NCBI GenBank assembly: GCA_934539245.1
Contig: CAKTCK010000008.1
Location: 1 to 64,000, forward strand
Direction: 5' to 3'
DNA: 64,000 bases
Source: an uncultured Faecalibacterium sp.
Lineage (GTDB): Bacteria; Bacillota; Clostridia; Oscillospirales; Ruminococcaceae
Positions within the stretch are counted from its first letter, which is position 1; each line of letters begins with the position of its first letter. A model generated the notes under the pieces. That model saw only the letters and a program-made list of their open reading frames with translations. It made no database searches and had not been told where the DNA came from. Positions 51,269-61,097 of this stretch are shown here, in pieces. A program made the position numbers and the translations under genes.

Positions 51269-51975
51269 ATATTCTGGCCGTGGATACGGCGGGCAAGACC
51301 GCCGGTGTGGCTCTGCTGCAGGACGACCGCCTGCTGTACGAGGTGTATCTGGACGGCGGCATGACCCACAGCGAAACGCTGATGCCTATGATCGACACCT
51401 GTTTAAAGATGTGCGGGCTGACCTGCGCGGACATCGACCTGTACGCCGTGAACGCAGGCCCGGGCAGCTTTACCGGTCTGCGCATCGGGCTGGCCGCCGT
51501 CAAGGGTCTAGCCTTCCCGCGCGAGACGTTGTGCGCCCCGGTGTCTACCTTGGAAGCACTGGCTGCTGCCCACACCGGCGAGGGTACGGTGCTCTGCGCA
51601 CTGGACGCCCGCCGCGCACAGGTGTACAGTGCAGCCTTTGACCTTGCCACTCACGCCCGCCTGCTGGACGACGACGCCCGGGCGGTGACAGATCTGGCTG
51701 ATTTTGTAGAAAATTGCAAAAAGCCTCTGTTTTTTGTTGGTGATGGCGCAGGTCTGTGCTATAATAAATACAGTAATGTGCCGGGCGTGCTGCAAACGCC
51801 CCCGGCGCTGCGGGGCGGTCGTGCCGCTGCCGTAGCACTTGTGGCAAAGCAGATGGCCGCAGCCGGGCAGGCTGTGCTGCCGGAGGCGCTGCTGCCGGAC
51901 TACCACCGCCTCAGTCAGGCAGAGCGGGAGCGGGCGGAGCGTCTGGCTGCCGAAGCCGCAGCAAACAAACAATAA
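51265..51975 (+). CDS. tsaB: tRNA t6A synthesis protein TsaB
   Basis: This 236-residue ASKHA-fold partner of TsaD has the opening ILAVDTAGKTAGVALLQDD, the block YAVNAGPGSFTGLRIGLAAV and ETLCAPVSTLEALA. It overlaps tsaE by four bases. RpiB follows after 41 bases on the same strand, so a tsaE-tsaB-rpiB transcript is likely. Confidence 0.95.
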   Translation: MNILAVDTAGKTAGVALLQDDRLLYEVYLDGGMTHSETLMPMIDTCLKMCGLTCADIDLYAVNAGPGSFTGLRIGLAAVKGLAFPRETLCAPVSTLEALAAAHTGEGTVLCALDARRAQVYSAAFDLATHARLLDDDARAVTDLADFVENCKKPLFFVGDGAGLCYNKYSNVPGVLQTPPALRGGRAAAVALVAKQMAAAGQAVLPEALLPDYHRLSQAERERAERLAAEAAANKQ

Positions 51976-52016
51976 AAACGGAACTGTGACCACTCACAGG
52001 GAAAGGACGTTTTTCC

Positions 52017-52463
52017 ATGGCAAAACCCATCGCACTTGCCGCCGACCACGGCGGATTTGAACTGAAAGAGGCTGTCAAGGCACATCTGGAGGAGCTTGGT
52101 CTGGAGTATATCGACTTTGGCACCCACAGCACCGACAGCGTGGACTATCCCGATATGGCTGTGCCCGCCTGCGACGCAGTGGTGAGCGGCCAGTGCGAGA
52201 AGGCACTGCTGTTCTGCGGCACCGGTGTGGGCATCAGCATGGCTGCCAACAAGATCAAGGGCATCCGCGCCTGCTGCTGCTCCGACAGCTTCAGCTGTGA
52301 GTATACCCGCCGCCACAACGACGCCAACGCCCTGTGCATGGGCGGCCGCGTGGTGGGCGCAGGCCTTGCCTGCCAGCTGGTGGATATCTTCCTGAACACC
52401 GAGTTCGAGGGCGGCCGTCATCAGCGCCGCATCGACAAGCTGACTGCACTGGAAAACCGCTGA
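52017..52463 (+). CDS. rpiB: Ribose-5-phosphate isomerase B
   Basis: This 148-residue pentose-phosphate enzyme interconverts ribose-5-P and ribulose-5-P. It has LAADHGGFELKEAVKAHL, the catalytic Cys loop LLFCGTGVGISMAANK, RRHNDANALCMGGRVVG and GGRHQRRIDKL. Length is normal for RpiB. GGGAAAGGACG precedes the ATG. A dispersed repeat follows the stop. An allose- or galactose-6-P isomerase role is unlikely because no such operon surrounds it. Confidence 0.95.
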   Translation: MAKPIALAADHGGFELKEAVKAHLEELGLEYIDFGTHSTDSVDYPDMAVPACDAVVSGQCEKALLFCGTGVGISMAANKIKGIRACCCSDSFSCEYTRRHNDANALCMGGRVVGAGLACQLVDIFLNTEFEGGRHQRRIDKLTALENR

Positions 52464-52480
52464 TTTTCTGAAGCAACGGT

Positions 52481-52575
52481 TTTAAAATGCCCTCCGCTTA
52501 TGCTTTGGGCATATTCAGCGGAATGATTTTTTTAGTGAGCGTTTGTCGCGGCCTGCGGCCGCTCCAAACGCATTT
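52481..52575 (+). repeat. Dispersed 3'-end repeat, copy C
   Basis: After the rpiB stop: a weaker first segment TTTTAAAATGCCCTCCGC, then GGGCATATTCAGCGGAA as in copy B, then a hairpin GCGTTTG...CAAACGC (52539-52571) with different arm sequence, then CAAACGGCAG. Confidence 0.6.
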
Positions 52576-52707
52576 TCAGAGAGTTCAAACGGCAGGTGAT
52601 TGCTGGCGGATTCTCTGTGAAAAAGCTATTTGTGCGCCCACCGGGCGGGCAAGGCCACAGATCAGTACCCGATAGAATGTTCTATATAAATTAAGGAGCG
52701 TGTTTTT

Positions 52708-53334
52708 ATGACCCCGATGATCGTTGAACATCCGCTGCTGCAGCACAAGATCAGCCTGCTGCGCAACAAACAGACCGGCACCAAGGAGTTCCGTGACCTC
52801 GTTGGCGAGATCGCAACTCTGCTGTGCTACGAGGCTACCCGCGATCTGCCGCTGGAAGAGGTGGAGATCGAAACCCCCATCACCATGGCAAAGACCAAGG
52901 TTCTGGCAGGCCGCAAGCTGGCTCTGGTGCCCATCCTGCGCGCCGGCATGGGTATGCTGGACGGTATGCTGACCCTGCTGCCCGCCGCTAAGGTCGGCTT
53001 CATCGGCCTGTACCGCGACGAAAAGACCCTGCAGCCCGTGGAGTATTTCTGCAAGCTGCCGCAGGATATCGCCGAGCGTGACGTTCTGGTGCTGGATCCC
53101 ATGCTGGCTACCGGCGGCAGCGCCATCGACGCCATCACTCAGATCAAGAAGCACGGCGCAAAGCGCATCAAGTTCATCGGTCTGCTGGGCGCACCGGAGG
53201 GTATCAAGGCTCTGCATGAGGCACACCCCGATGTGGACATCTATCTGGGTGCACAGGACGACTGCCTGAACGAGAACGGCTACATCGTCCCCGGTCTGGG
53301 CGATGCAGGCGACCGTATCTACGGCACCAAGTAA
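52708..53334 (+). CDS. upp: Uracil phosphoribosyltransferase
   Basis: This 208-residue pyrimidine salvage enzyme turns uracil and PRPP into UMP. It has [36 protein letters not shown], the PRPP loop [15 protein letters not shown] and [24 protein letters not shown] precedes the ATG. It is probably monocistronic, with a terminator 20 bases after the stop. Confidence 0.97.
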   Translation: MTPMIVEHPLLQHKISLLRNKQTGTKEFRDLVGEIATLLCYEATRDLPLEEVEIETPITMAKTKVLAGRKLALVPILRAGMGMLDGMLTLLPAAKVGFIGLYRDEKTLQPVEYFCKLPQDIAERDVLVLDPMLATGGSAIDAITQIKKHGAKRIKFIGLLGAPEGIKALHEAHPDVDIYLGAQDDCLNENGYIVPGLGDAGDRIYGTK

Positions 53335-53354
53335 AAACAGCATAAAGCCTTTTC

Positions 53355-53388
53355 ACCGCCGTCTCCCGCCCGGAGGCGGCGGTTTTTG
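53355..53388 (+). terminator. Terminator of upp
   Basis: ACCGCCGTCTCC and GGAGGCGGCGGT form a stem, followed by TTTTTG. Confidence 0.85.
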
Positions 53389-53409
53389 CTGTGCGCTTTC
53401 GGGAATGCA

Positions 53410-53455
53410 CCGCAAAATAAGACCGCTGCACGGCATGGCGCTGTGCAGCGGTCTT
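53410..53455 (-). terminator. Terminator of the ilvBNCD operon
   Basis: AAGACCGCTGCAC (53419-53431) and GTGCAGCGGTCTT (53443-53455) form a 13-bp stem. On the minus strand it is followed by ATTTTG. Confidence 0.8.
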
Positions 53456-53476
53456 GTTGTTTGTGTTTCTTTCCGC

Positions 53477-55135
53477 TTATTTCAGCACCGCACCCAGATT
53501 TGCACTGGTGACCATGCGGGCATAGCGGCTGAGCCAGCCGGTCTTGATGTTAGGCTCGGGCGCAACATACTTTGCCTTGCGCTCGGCCAGCACTGCATCG
53601 CTGACCTCCAGCGTGATGGAGGCGTTGGGGATGTCGATGGTGATGGTATCCCCTTCCTCGATCAGACCGATGGGGCCGCCGGAGGCAGCCTCCGGGCTGA
53701 CGTGGCCGATGGCGGCGCCGCGGGACGCACCGGAGAAGCGGCCGTCCGTGATGAGAGCAACCGTCTTATCCAGCTTCATGCCTGCCAGCGCAGAGGTGGG
53801 GTTAAGCATCTCCCGCATGCCCGGGCCGCCCTTGGGGCCTTCGTAGCGGATGACCACCACATCGCCCGGGACGATCTTGCCCGCGTAGATGGCGGCAATG
53901 GCCTCCTCCTCGCTGTTGAACACCCGCACCGGGCCTGCGTGCTGCTGCATCTCCGGGGCGACGGCGCTGCGCTTGACAACGCACCCGTCCGGGGCAATGT
54001 TGCCCCACAGGATCTGCAGACCGCCGGTCTCAGAGTAGGGGTTCTCGATGGGACGGATGGCCTTTTCGTTCAGGATATGGGCACCCTTAATGTTCTCGCC
54101 AAGGGTCTTGCCGGTGACGGTGGGCACATCCAGATCCAGCAAGCCCTTCTTTGCCAGCTCTGCCTGCACCGCCGGGATGCCGCCCGCTGCGTACAGATCC
54201 GGCATGTGGGTGGGGCCAGCCGGTGCCAGATGGCACAGGTTGGGGGTCTTGGCGCTGATCTCGTTGAACAGCTTCAGGTCGATGGGCACACCGGCCTCGT
54301 AGGCGATGGCCAGCAGGTGCAGCACCGTATTGGTGGAGCAGCCCAGCGCCATATCGCAGGTCAGCGCGTTGCGGATGGAGCGCTCGTTGATGATCTGGCG
54401 CGCGGTGATGCCCTTGCGCACCATCTCCATCACAGCCATACCGGCGTGCTTTGCCAGCTGCAAACGCTTGGAGTACACAGCCGGAATGGTGCCGTTGCCG
54501 GGCAGGGCGATGCCGATGGCCTCGCACAGGCAGTTCATGCTGTTGGCGGTGTACATACCGGAGCAGCTGCCGCAGCTGGGGCAGCAGTTGCAGGTGCAAT
54601 CCTCCAACTGCTCGTCGGTGATCATACCGGCCTTATAGGCACCCACGGCCTCGAACATCTTGGAAAGGCTCACTTCCTCGCCGCCGTAGCTGCCAGCCAG
54701 CATGGGGCCGCCGGAGCAGACCACAGCGGGCACATCCATGCGCACCGCTGCCATCACCATGCCGGGCACGATCTTATCGCAGTTGGGCACCAGCACAAGG
54801 CCGTCCAGCTGGTGTGCCATCAGCATGGTCTCCACACTGTCGCAGATCAGCTCGCGGGAGGCCAGAGAGTACTTCATGCCTACATGACCCATGGCAATGC
54901 CGTCGCATACGCCGATGGCAGGGATCAGGATGGGCGTACCGCCTGCCATCTGCACACCGGCCTTGACGGCCTCGGCGATCTTATCCAGATTCATGTGGCC
55001 GGGCACGATCTCGCTGTGGGCGCTCACCACGCCGATGAGGGGGCGCTCCAGCTCCTCCGGGGTGTAGCCCAGCGCATAGAACAGGCTGCGGTTGGGCGCG
55101 CGCTCCGAGCCTTTGGTCACGTTGTCACTTCTCAT
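53477..55135 (-). CDS. ilvD: Dihydroxy-acid dehydratase
   Basis: This 552-residue Fe-S enzyme dehydrates dihydroxy-acids to the 2-keto acid precursors of valine and isoleucine. It has the opening [20 protein letters not shown], the cluster cysteines in [11 protein letters not shown] and [20 protein letters not shown], and [20 protein letters not shown]. Length is normal. It is the last gene of the operon, 201 bases after ilvC, with a GC-rich repeat stretch between. Confidence 0.97.
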   Translation of the reverse strand: MRSDNVTKGSERAPNRSLFYALGYTPEELERPLIGVVSAHSEIVPGHMNLDKIAEAVKAGVQMAGGTPILIPAIGVCDGIAMGHVGMKYSLASRELICDSVETMLMAHQLDGLVLVPNCDKIVPGMVMAAVRMDVPAVVCSGGPMLAGSYGGEEVSLSKMFEAVGAYKAGMITDEQLEDCTCNCCPSCGSCSGMYTANSMNCLCEAIGIALPGNGTIPAVYSKRLQLAKHAGMAVMEMVRKGITARQIINERSIRNALTCDMALGCSTNTVLHLLAIAYEAGVPIDLKLFNEISAKTPNLCHLAPAGPTHMPDLYAAGGIPAVQAELAKKGLLDLDVPTVTGKTLGENIKGAHILNEKAIRPIENPYSETGGLQILWGNIAPDGCVVKRSAVAPEMQQHAGPVRVFNSEEEAIAAIYAGKIVPGDVVVIRYEGPKGGPGMREMLNPTSALAGMKLDKTVALITDGRFSGASRGAAIGHVSPEAASGGPIGLIEEGDTITIDIPNASITLEVSDAVLAERKAKYVAPEPNIKTGWLSRYARMVTSANLGAVLK

Positions 55136-55144
55136 GGTTTATTC

Positions 55145-55333
55145 CTCTTTTTCTTATAGCAAAAGACTCCCTCCCAAAGGAGGGAATCTTTCCTGATTTT
55201 ATCGCAAGTTTTGGCTGAACTCCTTCCGTCATCGCTTGCGCGATGCCCCCCCTCACGGAGGGAGGCTTCACGCTGCGGTCAGGCAAAAGGCTCCCTCTTT
55301 GAGGGGGCTGTCGCCGCAGGCGACTGGGGGAGT
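55145..55333. repeat. GC-rich repeat stretch between ilvC and ilvD
   Basis: It contains several hairpins: CTCCCTCC-CAAA-GGAGGGA followed by ATCTTT, the pair CTCCTTCCGTC/CACGGAGGGAG, and TGTCGCCGCAGGCGACTG. It resembles the CCCTCTCAG elements in building blocks (GGGAG, GCCTGCGGC) but not in full. It could reduce ilvD expression relative to ilvC. Confidence 0.5.
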
Positions 55334-55336
55334 TAA

Positions 55337-56428
<1,092 letters not shown>

Positions 56429-56455
56429 TCACCCTGAGCGGAAAAGCAATATGAT

Positions 56456-57019
56456 TTATGCCCGTCTTGCGCCCGGCGGGGGCAGCTGGACGGAGCGCAC
56501 CTCCTGCGGCGGCTTCTGGATATGCTGGTGCATCCCGCCGCGCTCCAGTGCGGTAACGCCGGTGCGGCACTGCTCAAGGATGTTGTATCCCTCGAACATT
56601 TTTAAGAATGCGTCCAGCTTGTCCGGCCGGCCGATGAGTTCAAACACCATGCTGTCCGGGGAAAGATCGATGATCTTTGCCTTATAGATGCAGGCGATCT
56701 CCCGCAGCTCGGTGCGGTTGTGCACGTCCGATTCCACCTTGAGCAGCAGCAGCTCCCGCTCCAGCGATTTTTCGCTGTCCAGCACGAACACCTGCCGGGT
56801 GACTTCCAGACGCTCGGTCTGCAATACCAGCTGCTGCAAAGCCTTTTCGTCGCTGGTAATGGTCACCGTAATGCGGCTGACTGCCGGGTCGTTGGTAGCG
56901 GACACCGTAAGGCTGTCAATATTGAAGCCGCGGCGGCAGAACAGGTTGGACACCCGGGCCAGAACGCCGCTCTGGTTGTCCACCAGCAGGCTGATGACCC
57001 TGCGCTGATCAGATTCCAT
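56456..57019 (-). CDS. ilvN: Acetolactate synthase small (regulatory) subunit
   Basis: This 187-residue ACT-domain subunit activates IlvB and senses valine. It has RVISLLVDNQSGVLARVSNL and FCRRGFNIDSLTV (ACT fold), then a second ferredoxin-like half (ACIYKAKIIDLSPDSMVFEL) and a Pro/Arg-rich tail. It starts 15 bases after ilvB. The name ilvN or ilvH is equally valid. Confidence 0.95.
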   Translation of the reverse strand: MESDQRRVISLLVDNQSGVLARVSNLFCRRGFNIDSLTVSATNDPAVSRITVTITSDEKALQQLVLQTERLEVTRQVFVLDSEKSLERELLLLKVESDVHNRTELREIACIYKAKIIDLSPDSMVFELIGRPDKLDAFLKMFEGYNILEQCRTGVTALERGGMHQHIQKPPQEVRSVQLPPPGARRA

Positions 57020-57034
57020 GATGCTGTGTCCTCC

Positions 57035-58699
57035 TTATTCCATGATGATGTCGTTGATATCGCCGCCGCCGGGGATCATGGGCAGCACCTTTTCGTCCTT
57101 GTCAATGATGCACTCGATCCAAGTGGGGCCTTTCTGCTGCAAAGCATCCGCAAAGGCTTCCTGAAACTCCGGCAGGTTGGTGCAGCGGTAGCCCTTCAGG
57201 CCAAAGCCGTCTGCCAGCTTGACAAAATCGGTCTTGCGGTGGGGGTCGGTCTGGCTGTAACGCTTGCCGTAAAAGCTGGTCTGCCACTGGCGCACCATAC
57301 CCAGCACGGAATTGTTGAAGATGACCGTGATGATGGGCAGCTCGTAGCTGACGGCGGTGCAGGCTTCGTTCAGGTTCATGTGGAAAGAGCCGTCGCCGGT
57401 GAACATCACCACACGCTGCTGGCGTCCCAGTGCCATCTGGGCACCAATAGCGGCACCGTAGCCAAAGCCCATGGTGCCAAGGCCGCCGCTGGTGATAAAA
57501 CCGCGGCTCTTGGTGTGGCGCAGGTACTGCGCCGCCCACATCTGGTGCTGGCCCACATCGGTAACATACACGGCCTCGGGGCCGCACTGGTTGCACACCT
57601 CGCCGATGACCTGATGGGGCATCAGCCGGGTGGGGTCGGACACAGGATGGTAATCCTGTGCCTGCCAGCTCTGGATCATCTTCATCCAGTCCGGGTGCTT
57701 GGCGGGCTTGATCTGGGGCAACATGGCGTTCAGCACATAGGCTGCATCGCCCACGATGGAAAGATCCACGTCCACGTTCTTGCCCAGCTCGCTGGCGTCA
57801 ATGTCGATCTGGATGATGGTGGCGTTTTTGGCAAAGGTCTTGGGGTTCAGCGCCACGCGGTCGGAAAAGCGGGTGCCCACCGCGATGAGCACATCGCACT
57901 CTGCCACCGCCCGGTTGGAGGTGTAGCAGCCGTGCATACCCAGCATTCCCAGATTCATCGGGTCGCCGTAGGGCACAACGCCTGCGGCCATCAGGGTGTA
58001 GGTGGCGGGGATCTCCGCCTTGTGCAGCAGATCCCGCAACGGCTGGCAGCTGGCTGCGCTGCGCACGCCGCCGCCAAAGTACACCAGCGGGCGCTGTGCG
58101 GCGTTGATGAGGTCTGCCGCCCAGTGCACCTGCTCCTCGTTATAGGTAGTCACAGTGCGGATGGGCTCCGGCTGCTTGGGGGTGAACTCGCACACTGCTG
58201 CGGTCACGTCCTTGGGGATATCCACCAGCACCGGGCCCTTGCGGCCGCTCTGTGCAATGCGGAAGGCTGCCCGCATGGTGTCGGCCAAGTCCTCTACCCG
58301 GCGCACCGTGAAATTATGCTTTGTGATGGGCAGGGTGATGCCCTCGATGTACGCTTCCTGAAAGCTGTCCTTGCCGATGCCGCCGGTAGGCACGTTGCCG
58401 GTAAAGGCCACCATGGGCACCGAGTCCATATAGGCGGTGGCAATGCCGGTGACCAGATTGGTGGCACCCGGGCCGCTGGTAGCCAGCACCACGCCGGTGC
58501 GGCCGGTGGCGCGGGCGTAACCGTCCGCTGCATGGGCTGCGCCCTGCTCGTGGGCGGTAAGCACATGGGTGATGCGGTCGGCATTCTTATACAGCTCGTC
58601 GTAAAGGTTCAGCACAGCGCCGCCGGGGTAGCCAAAAAGAGTGTCCACTCCCTGCTCGCACAGAACCTCTACAAAGATCTGAGAACCATTCAACTGCAT
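57035..58699 (-). CDS. ilvB: Acetolactate synthase large (catalytic) subunit
   Basis: This 554-residue ThDP enzyme makes acetolactate or acetohydroxybutyrate from pyruvate. It has the catalytic Glu in LTAHEQGAAHAADGYARATG, the block GVVLATSGPGATNLVTGIAT and the ThDP motif TGDGSFHMNLNEACTAVSYE. The start at 58699 has AGGAG seven bases upstream; a longer open frame lacks a site. It is the first gene of ilvBNCD and is controlled by the Ile T-box just upstream. Confidence 0.97.
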   Translation of the reverse strand: MQLNGSQIFVEVLCEQGVDTLFGYPGGAVLNLYDELYKNADRITHVLTAHEQGAAHAADGYARATGRTGVVLATSGPGATNLVTGIATAYMDSVPMVAFTGNVPTGGIGKDSFQEAYIEGITLPITKHNFTVRRVEDLADTMRAAFRIAQSGRKGPVLVDIPKDVTAAVCEFTPKQPEPIRTVTTYNEEQVHWAADLINAAQRPLVYFGGGVRSAASCQPLRDLLHKAEIPATYTLMAAGVVPYGDPMNLGMLGMHGCYTSNRAVAECDVLIAVGTRFSDRVALNPKTFAKNATIIQIDIDASELGKNVDVDLSIVGDAAYVLNAMLPQIKPAKHPDWMKMIQSWQAQDYHPVSDPTRLMPHQVIGEVCNQCGPEAVYVTDVGQHQMWAAQYLRHTKSRGFITSGGLGTMGFGYGAAIGAQMALGRQQRVVMFTGDGSFHMNLNEACTAVSYELPIITVIFNNSVLGMVRQWQTSFYGKRYSQTDPHRKTDFVKLADGFGLKGYRCTNLPEFQEAFADALQQKGPTWIECIIDKDEKVLPMIPGGGDINDIIME

Positions 58700-58742
58700 G
58701 GTGTTGCTCCTATTCCTGTTCCACTTCTTATCCATTCCCTCA

Positions 58743-59045
58743 GGGAGAGCTTCCGAAAAAGAAAAAGCCCTTGTCCCCTGCTTCTTTCAAGAGACAAAGA
58801 CCTTGTAACATCAAGCTCTCTGCGGTACCACTCTCGTTGGCGTGCTGTGCACACCCTCTCACGGGCTTCCAACAAAGCCCTGCACGGTAACGGCTGCAAC
58901 CGGCGCTGCTTACAAGGGTTTGCACCCGTTGGGCAGGCTGCTCCGGGATGATTTTCCGCACGAAACGCTGACTGCCTTGCACCAGACGGCAGCTCTCTGA
59001 ACAGTGGGGATCGTGTGGTACTTTTTCCCATCTGCGCATTTGTTG
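58743..59045 (-). ncRNA. T-box riboswitch with an isoleucine (AUC) specifier
   Basis: On the minus strand the leader has an AGTA bulge near its 5' end (GGGAAAAAGTACC), a distal loop GTCTGGTGCAAGGC, and the specifier ATC at 58950-58952 in AAAATCATCCC, whose TCCC closes stem I with GGGA. The T-box sequence GAGAGTGGTACCGCAG lies at 58820-58836. It is followed by a terminator, GTCTTTGTCTC against GGGGACAAGGGC, and TTTTTCTTTTT (58752-58780). Uncharged tRNA-Ile would favour the antiterminator and switch on ilvBNCD. Confidence 0.9.
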
Positions 59046-59051
59046 ATGTAA

Positions 59052-59079
59052 ATTATACTATAAACCGGGCTTTTGTCAA
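59052..59079 (-). promoter_or_regulatory. Promoter of the T-box/ilvBNCD transcript
   Basis: On the minus strand a perfect TTGACA and TATAAT are 16 bases apart. Confidence 0.85.
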
Positions 59080-59223
59080 TCGACAATTTGTAACCTGAAT
59101 CAGCCCAAAGATGAAGCATTTTTAACACCCCTTGCATCCAAGCCCGAACCGCTGTATACTTTTGATATCCGCGTACCTGCGTTTTGTAGGGTATGTGCTA
59201 ATGGAGAGGAAAAGGGTTCACCT

Positions 59224-60441
59224 ATGAAACTGAGAGAATGGAATGCCCACCTGCATGGGCTTGTTGTGTTCCGCGCCCTGCTGAACGACCCCGTTGTGGC
59301 AAAGCTTTTAGACCTGACCGACCGCATGGAGGCTGGCAGCACCTCCTACGGCCCGGTGTGCGATGCCGTAGCCGCCTTTGAGGCTGCGCTGTTTGAGTAC
59401 ACCACCAACTGGAGCAGCTACCTGAGCAATGCCGTGCTGGAGACCGAGACCATCTGTGTGCGGCAGGCCGCTGCCGGGCAGCTGGACGCGCTGTTGCAAA
59501 GTGCCCTGGACAGCGAACTGCAATTTTTGCAGCAGCTGTGCGGGCTGACGCTGGACGATCTGTTCCAGACCACCTACTCGGAGCAGGCGCAGCGGCCGGA
59601 GCTGGCTTTCCTGCCCCGGTGGCAGACCTGTGAGCTCGACCTTGCCGCCGCCTACGCCCAGCGCATGAGCGAGGTGGGCAAAAAGGGCTACGGCATGTTT
59701 GCAAAGCACCATGTATTCACGGTGGAAAACGGCCAGCTTGTGCCGGTAAAATACCCCGACCCGCAGCGCCTTTCGGAGCTGCCCGGCTACGAGAAGGAGC
59801 GGGAAAAGGTGATTGCCAACACAAAGGCGCTGCTGGCCGGGATGCCCGCCAACAATGTGCTGCTGTACGGCGACGCCGGTACCGGCAAATCCAGCGCGGT
59901 AAAGGCCATTGCCAACGAGTTTGCGCCCGAGGGACTGCGGCTGGTAGAGGTAAAAAAGAACCAGCTGTACCAGATCCCCGACCTGATGGACAAGCTGGCG
60001 GCAAACCCGCTCAAGTTCATCCTGTTCATCGACGACCTGAGCTTTACCGCCAACGACGACAACTTTGCCGCCCTGAAGGCTATTCTGGAGGGCAGCGTAG
60101 GCGGCCGCGCCCAGAACATTGCGGTGTATGCCACCTCCAACCGCCGCCACCTGATCAAAGAGACCCTCTCGGACCGCACCGGCGACGACATCCATGAAGC
60201 CGACACCCGGCAGGAGCTGATGAGCCTTTCCGCCCGGTTCGGCCTGACAGTTACCTTCCAGAGGCCGGAAAAGGCCCGGTTCGAGACCATTCTGGAAGAG
60301 CTTGCCAAGCAGCGCAACATCCAGATGCCCACCGAGCAGCTGCTGCTCAAGGCCGAGGCCTTCGCCCTGCGTGCCGGTGGCCGCAGCCCCCGGGTGGCCA
60401 AGCAATTCATCGAGCAATGCGAGGCCGGTGTGCAGAAGTAA
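59224..60441 (+). CDS. DUF815-type AAA ATPase
   Basis: This 405-residue protein has a helical N-terminal half and a C-terminal AAA module: Walker A LLYGDAGTGKSSAVKAI, Walker B LKFILFIDDLSF, and a sensor region VYATSNRRHLIKET. This is the DUF815 family, uncharacterised ATPases found across bacteria. GGAAAAGGGTTCACCT precedes the ATG. It is a single-gene unit between the two ilv clusters with no obvious link to them. No convincing promoter was seen. Confidence 0.88.
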   Translation: MKLREWNAHLHGLVVFRALLNDPVVAKLLDLTDRMEAGSTSYGPVCDAVAAFEAALFEYTTNWSSYLSNAVLETETICVRQAAAGQLDALLQSALDSELQFLQQLCGLTLDDLFQTTYSEQAQRPELAFLPRWQTCELDLAAAYAQRMSEVGKKGYGMFAKHHVFTVENGQLVPVKYPDPQRLSELPGYEKEREKVIANTKALLAGMPANNVLLYGDAGTGKSSAVKAIANEFAPEGLRLVEVKKNQLYQIPDLMDKLAANPLKFILFIDDLSFTANDDNFAALKAILEGSVGGRAQNIAVYATSNRRHLIKETLSDRTGDDIHEADTRQELMSLSARFGLTVTFQRPEKARFETILEELAKQRNIQMPTEQLLLKAEAFALRAGGRSPRVAKQFIEQCEAGVQK

Positions 60442-60470
60442 AAACCGGTTTTCCGAACATGATGCCAAAA

Positions 60471-60517
60471 AGCGGGACACCAAAGCATCCGCAGATGCTT
60501 CGGTGTCCCGCTTTTCT
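60471..60517. terminator. Bidirectional terminator between the AAA gene and ridA
   Basis: AGCGGGACACC-AAAGCATC and GATGCTT-CGGTGTCCCGCT form a long stem with T-runs on both strands. Confidence 0.9.
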
Positions 60518-60533
60518 TGTCTTATTTATTCGC

Positions 60534-60908
60534 TCAGTCCCGCACGGCGATGCACTCGATCTCCAGCTTTGCGCCCTTGGGGATGGCTGCCACCTGCACG
60601 CAGCTGCGGGCGGGGAACGGCTCGGCAAAGGCCTTGGCGTACTCTGCGTTCACTGCGGCAAAATCGTTGATGTCAGCCAGAAAAATCACCGTCTTGACCA
60701 CGTTGTTCATGGTCAGACCGGCCTCGGCCAGAATCGCCTTCAGGTTGGCAAGGCTCTGTGCGGCCTGCTGCTCCACGGTATCGGCCATGGTACCGGTGGC
60801 AGGGTCTACCGGGATCTGCCCGGACACAAACACCATATTACCCAGATCCAGTGCCTGACTGTAAGGGCCGATGGCGGCAGGTGCGTTAGTGGTAGATACG
60901 ACTTTCAT
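60534..60908 (-). CDS. ridA: RidA-family enamine/imine deaminase
   Basis: This 124-residue trimeric enzyme hydrolyses reactive enamines such as 2-aminoacrylate and 2-aminocrotonate made by PLP dehydratases. It has APAAIGPYSQALDLGNMVFV, GQIPVDPATG and the catalytic Arg in FPARSCVQVAAIPKG. AAAGGAGAACTGCTACT precedes the ATG. IlvA lies upstream on the same strand, which matches its role in clearing IlvA intermediates. A repeat copy lies between them. Confidence 0.95.
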   Translation of the reverse strand: MKVVSTTNAPAAIGPYSQALDLGNMVFVSGQIPVDPATGTMADTVEQQAAQSLANLKAILAEAGLTMNNVVKTVIFLADINDFAAVNAEYAKAFAEPFPARSCVQVAAIPKGAKLEIECIAVRD

Positions 60909-60944
60909 AGTAGCAGTTCTCCTTTGTTATAAAATCACAATTTA

Positions 60945-61090
60945 GAATGGCCTCCGTTTCGGCCGTGGCCTTTCTCGTGAAAAGGCAATCCAGAAAAGCC
61001 CGCAGGCTTTTCTGGATTGCAAATATAAAAATAAAATTTCCGCTGAATATAGCCAGAGCGAACGCGTCGGCTATTCCAAATCGTCCAATT
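60945..61090 (-). repeat. Dispersed 3'-end repeat, copy D
   Basis: Read on the minus strand after the ilvA stop: GGACGATTTGGAATAGCC, ATATTCAGCGGAAATTTTAT, then a hairpin with 16-base perfect arms (60985-61000/61005-61020, GCAATCCAGAAAAGCC) and the 4-base loop CGCA/TGCG. The outer arm sequence differs from the other copies but still pairs. Confidence 0.8.
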
Positions 61091-61097
61091 ATCTTTA

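Noticed and set aside
53303..55159. Plus-strand open frame of about 600 codons opposite ilvD
   Set aside because: Antisense shadow of ilvD; the composition is typical of reversed GC-rich coding DNA.
55145..55333. CRISPR-like repeats between ilvC and ilvD
   Set aside because: The repeated blocks are inverted hairpins of uneven spacing, not direct repeats with equal spacers.
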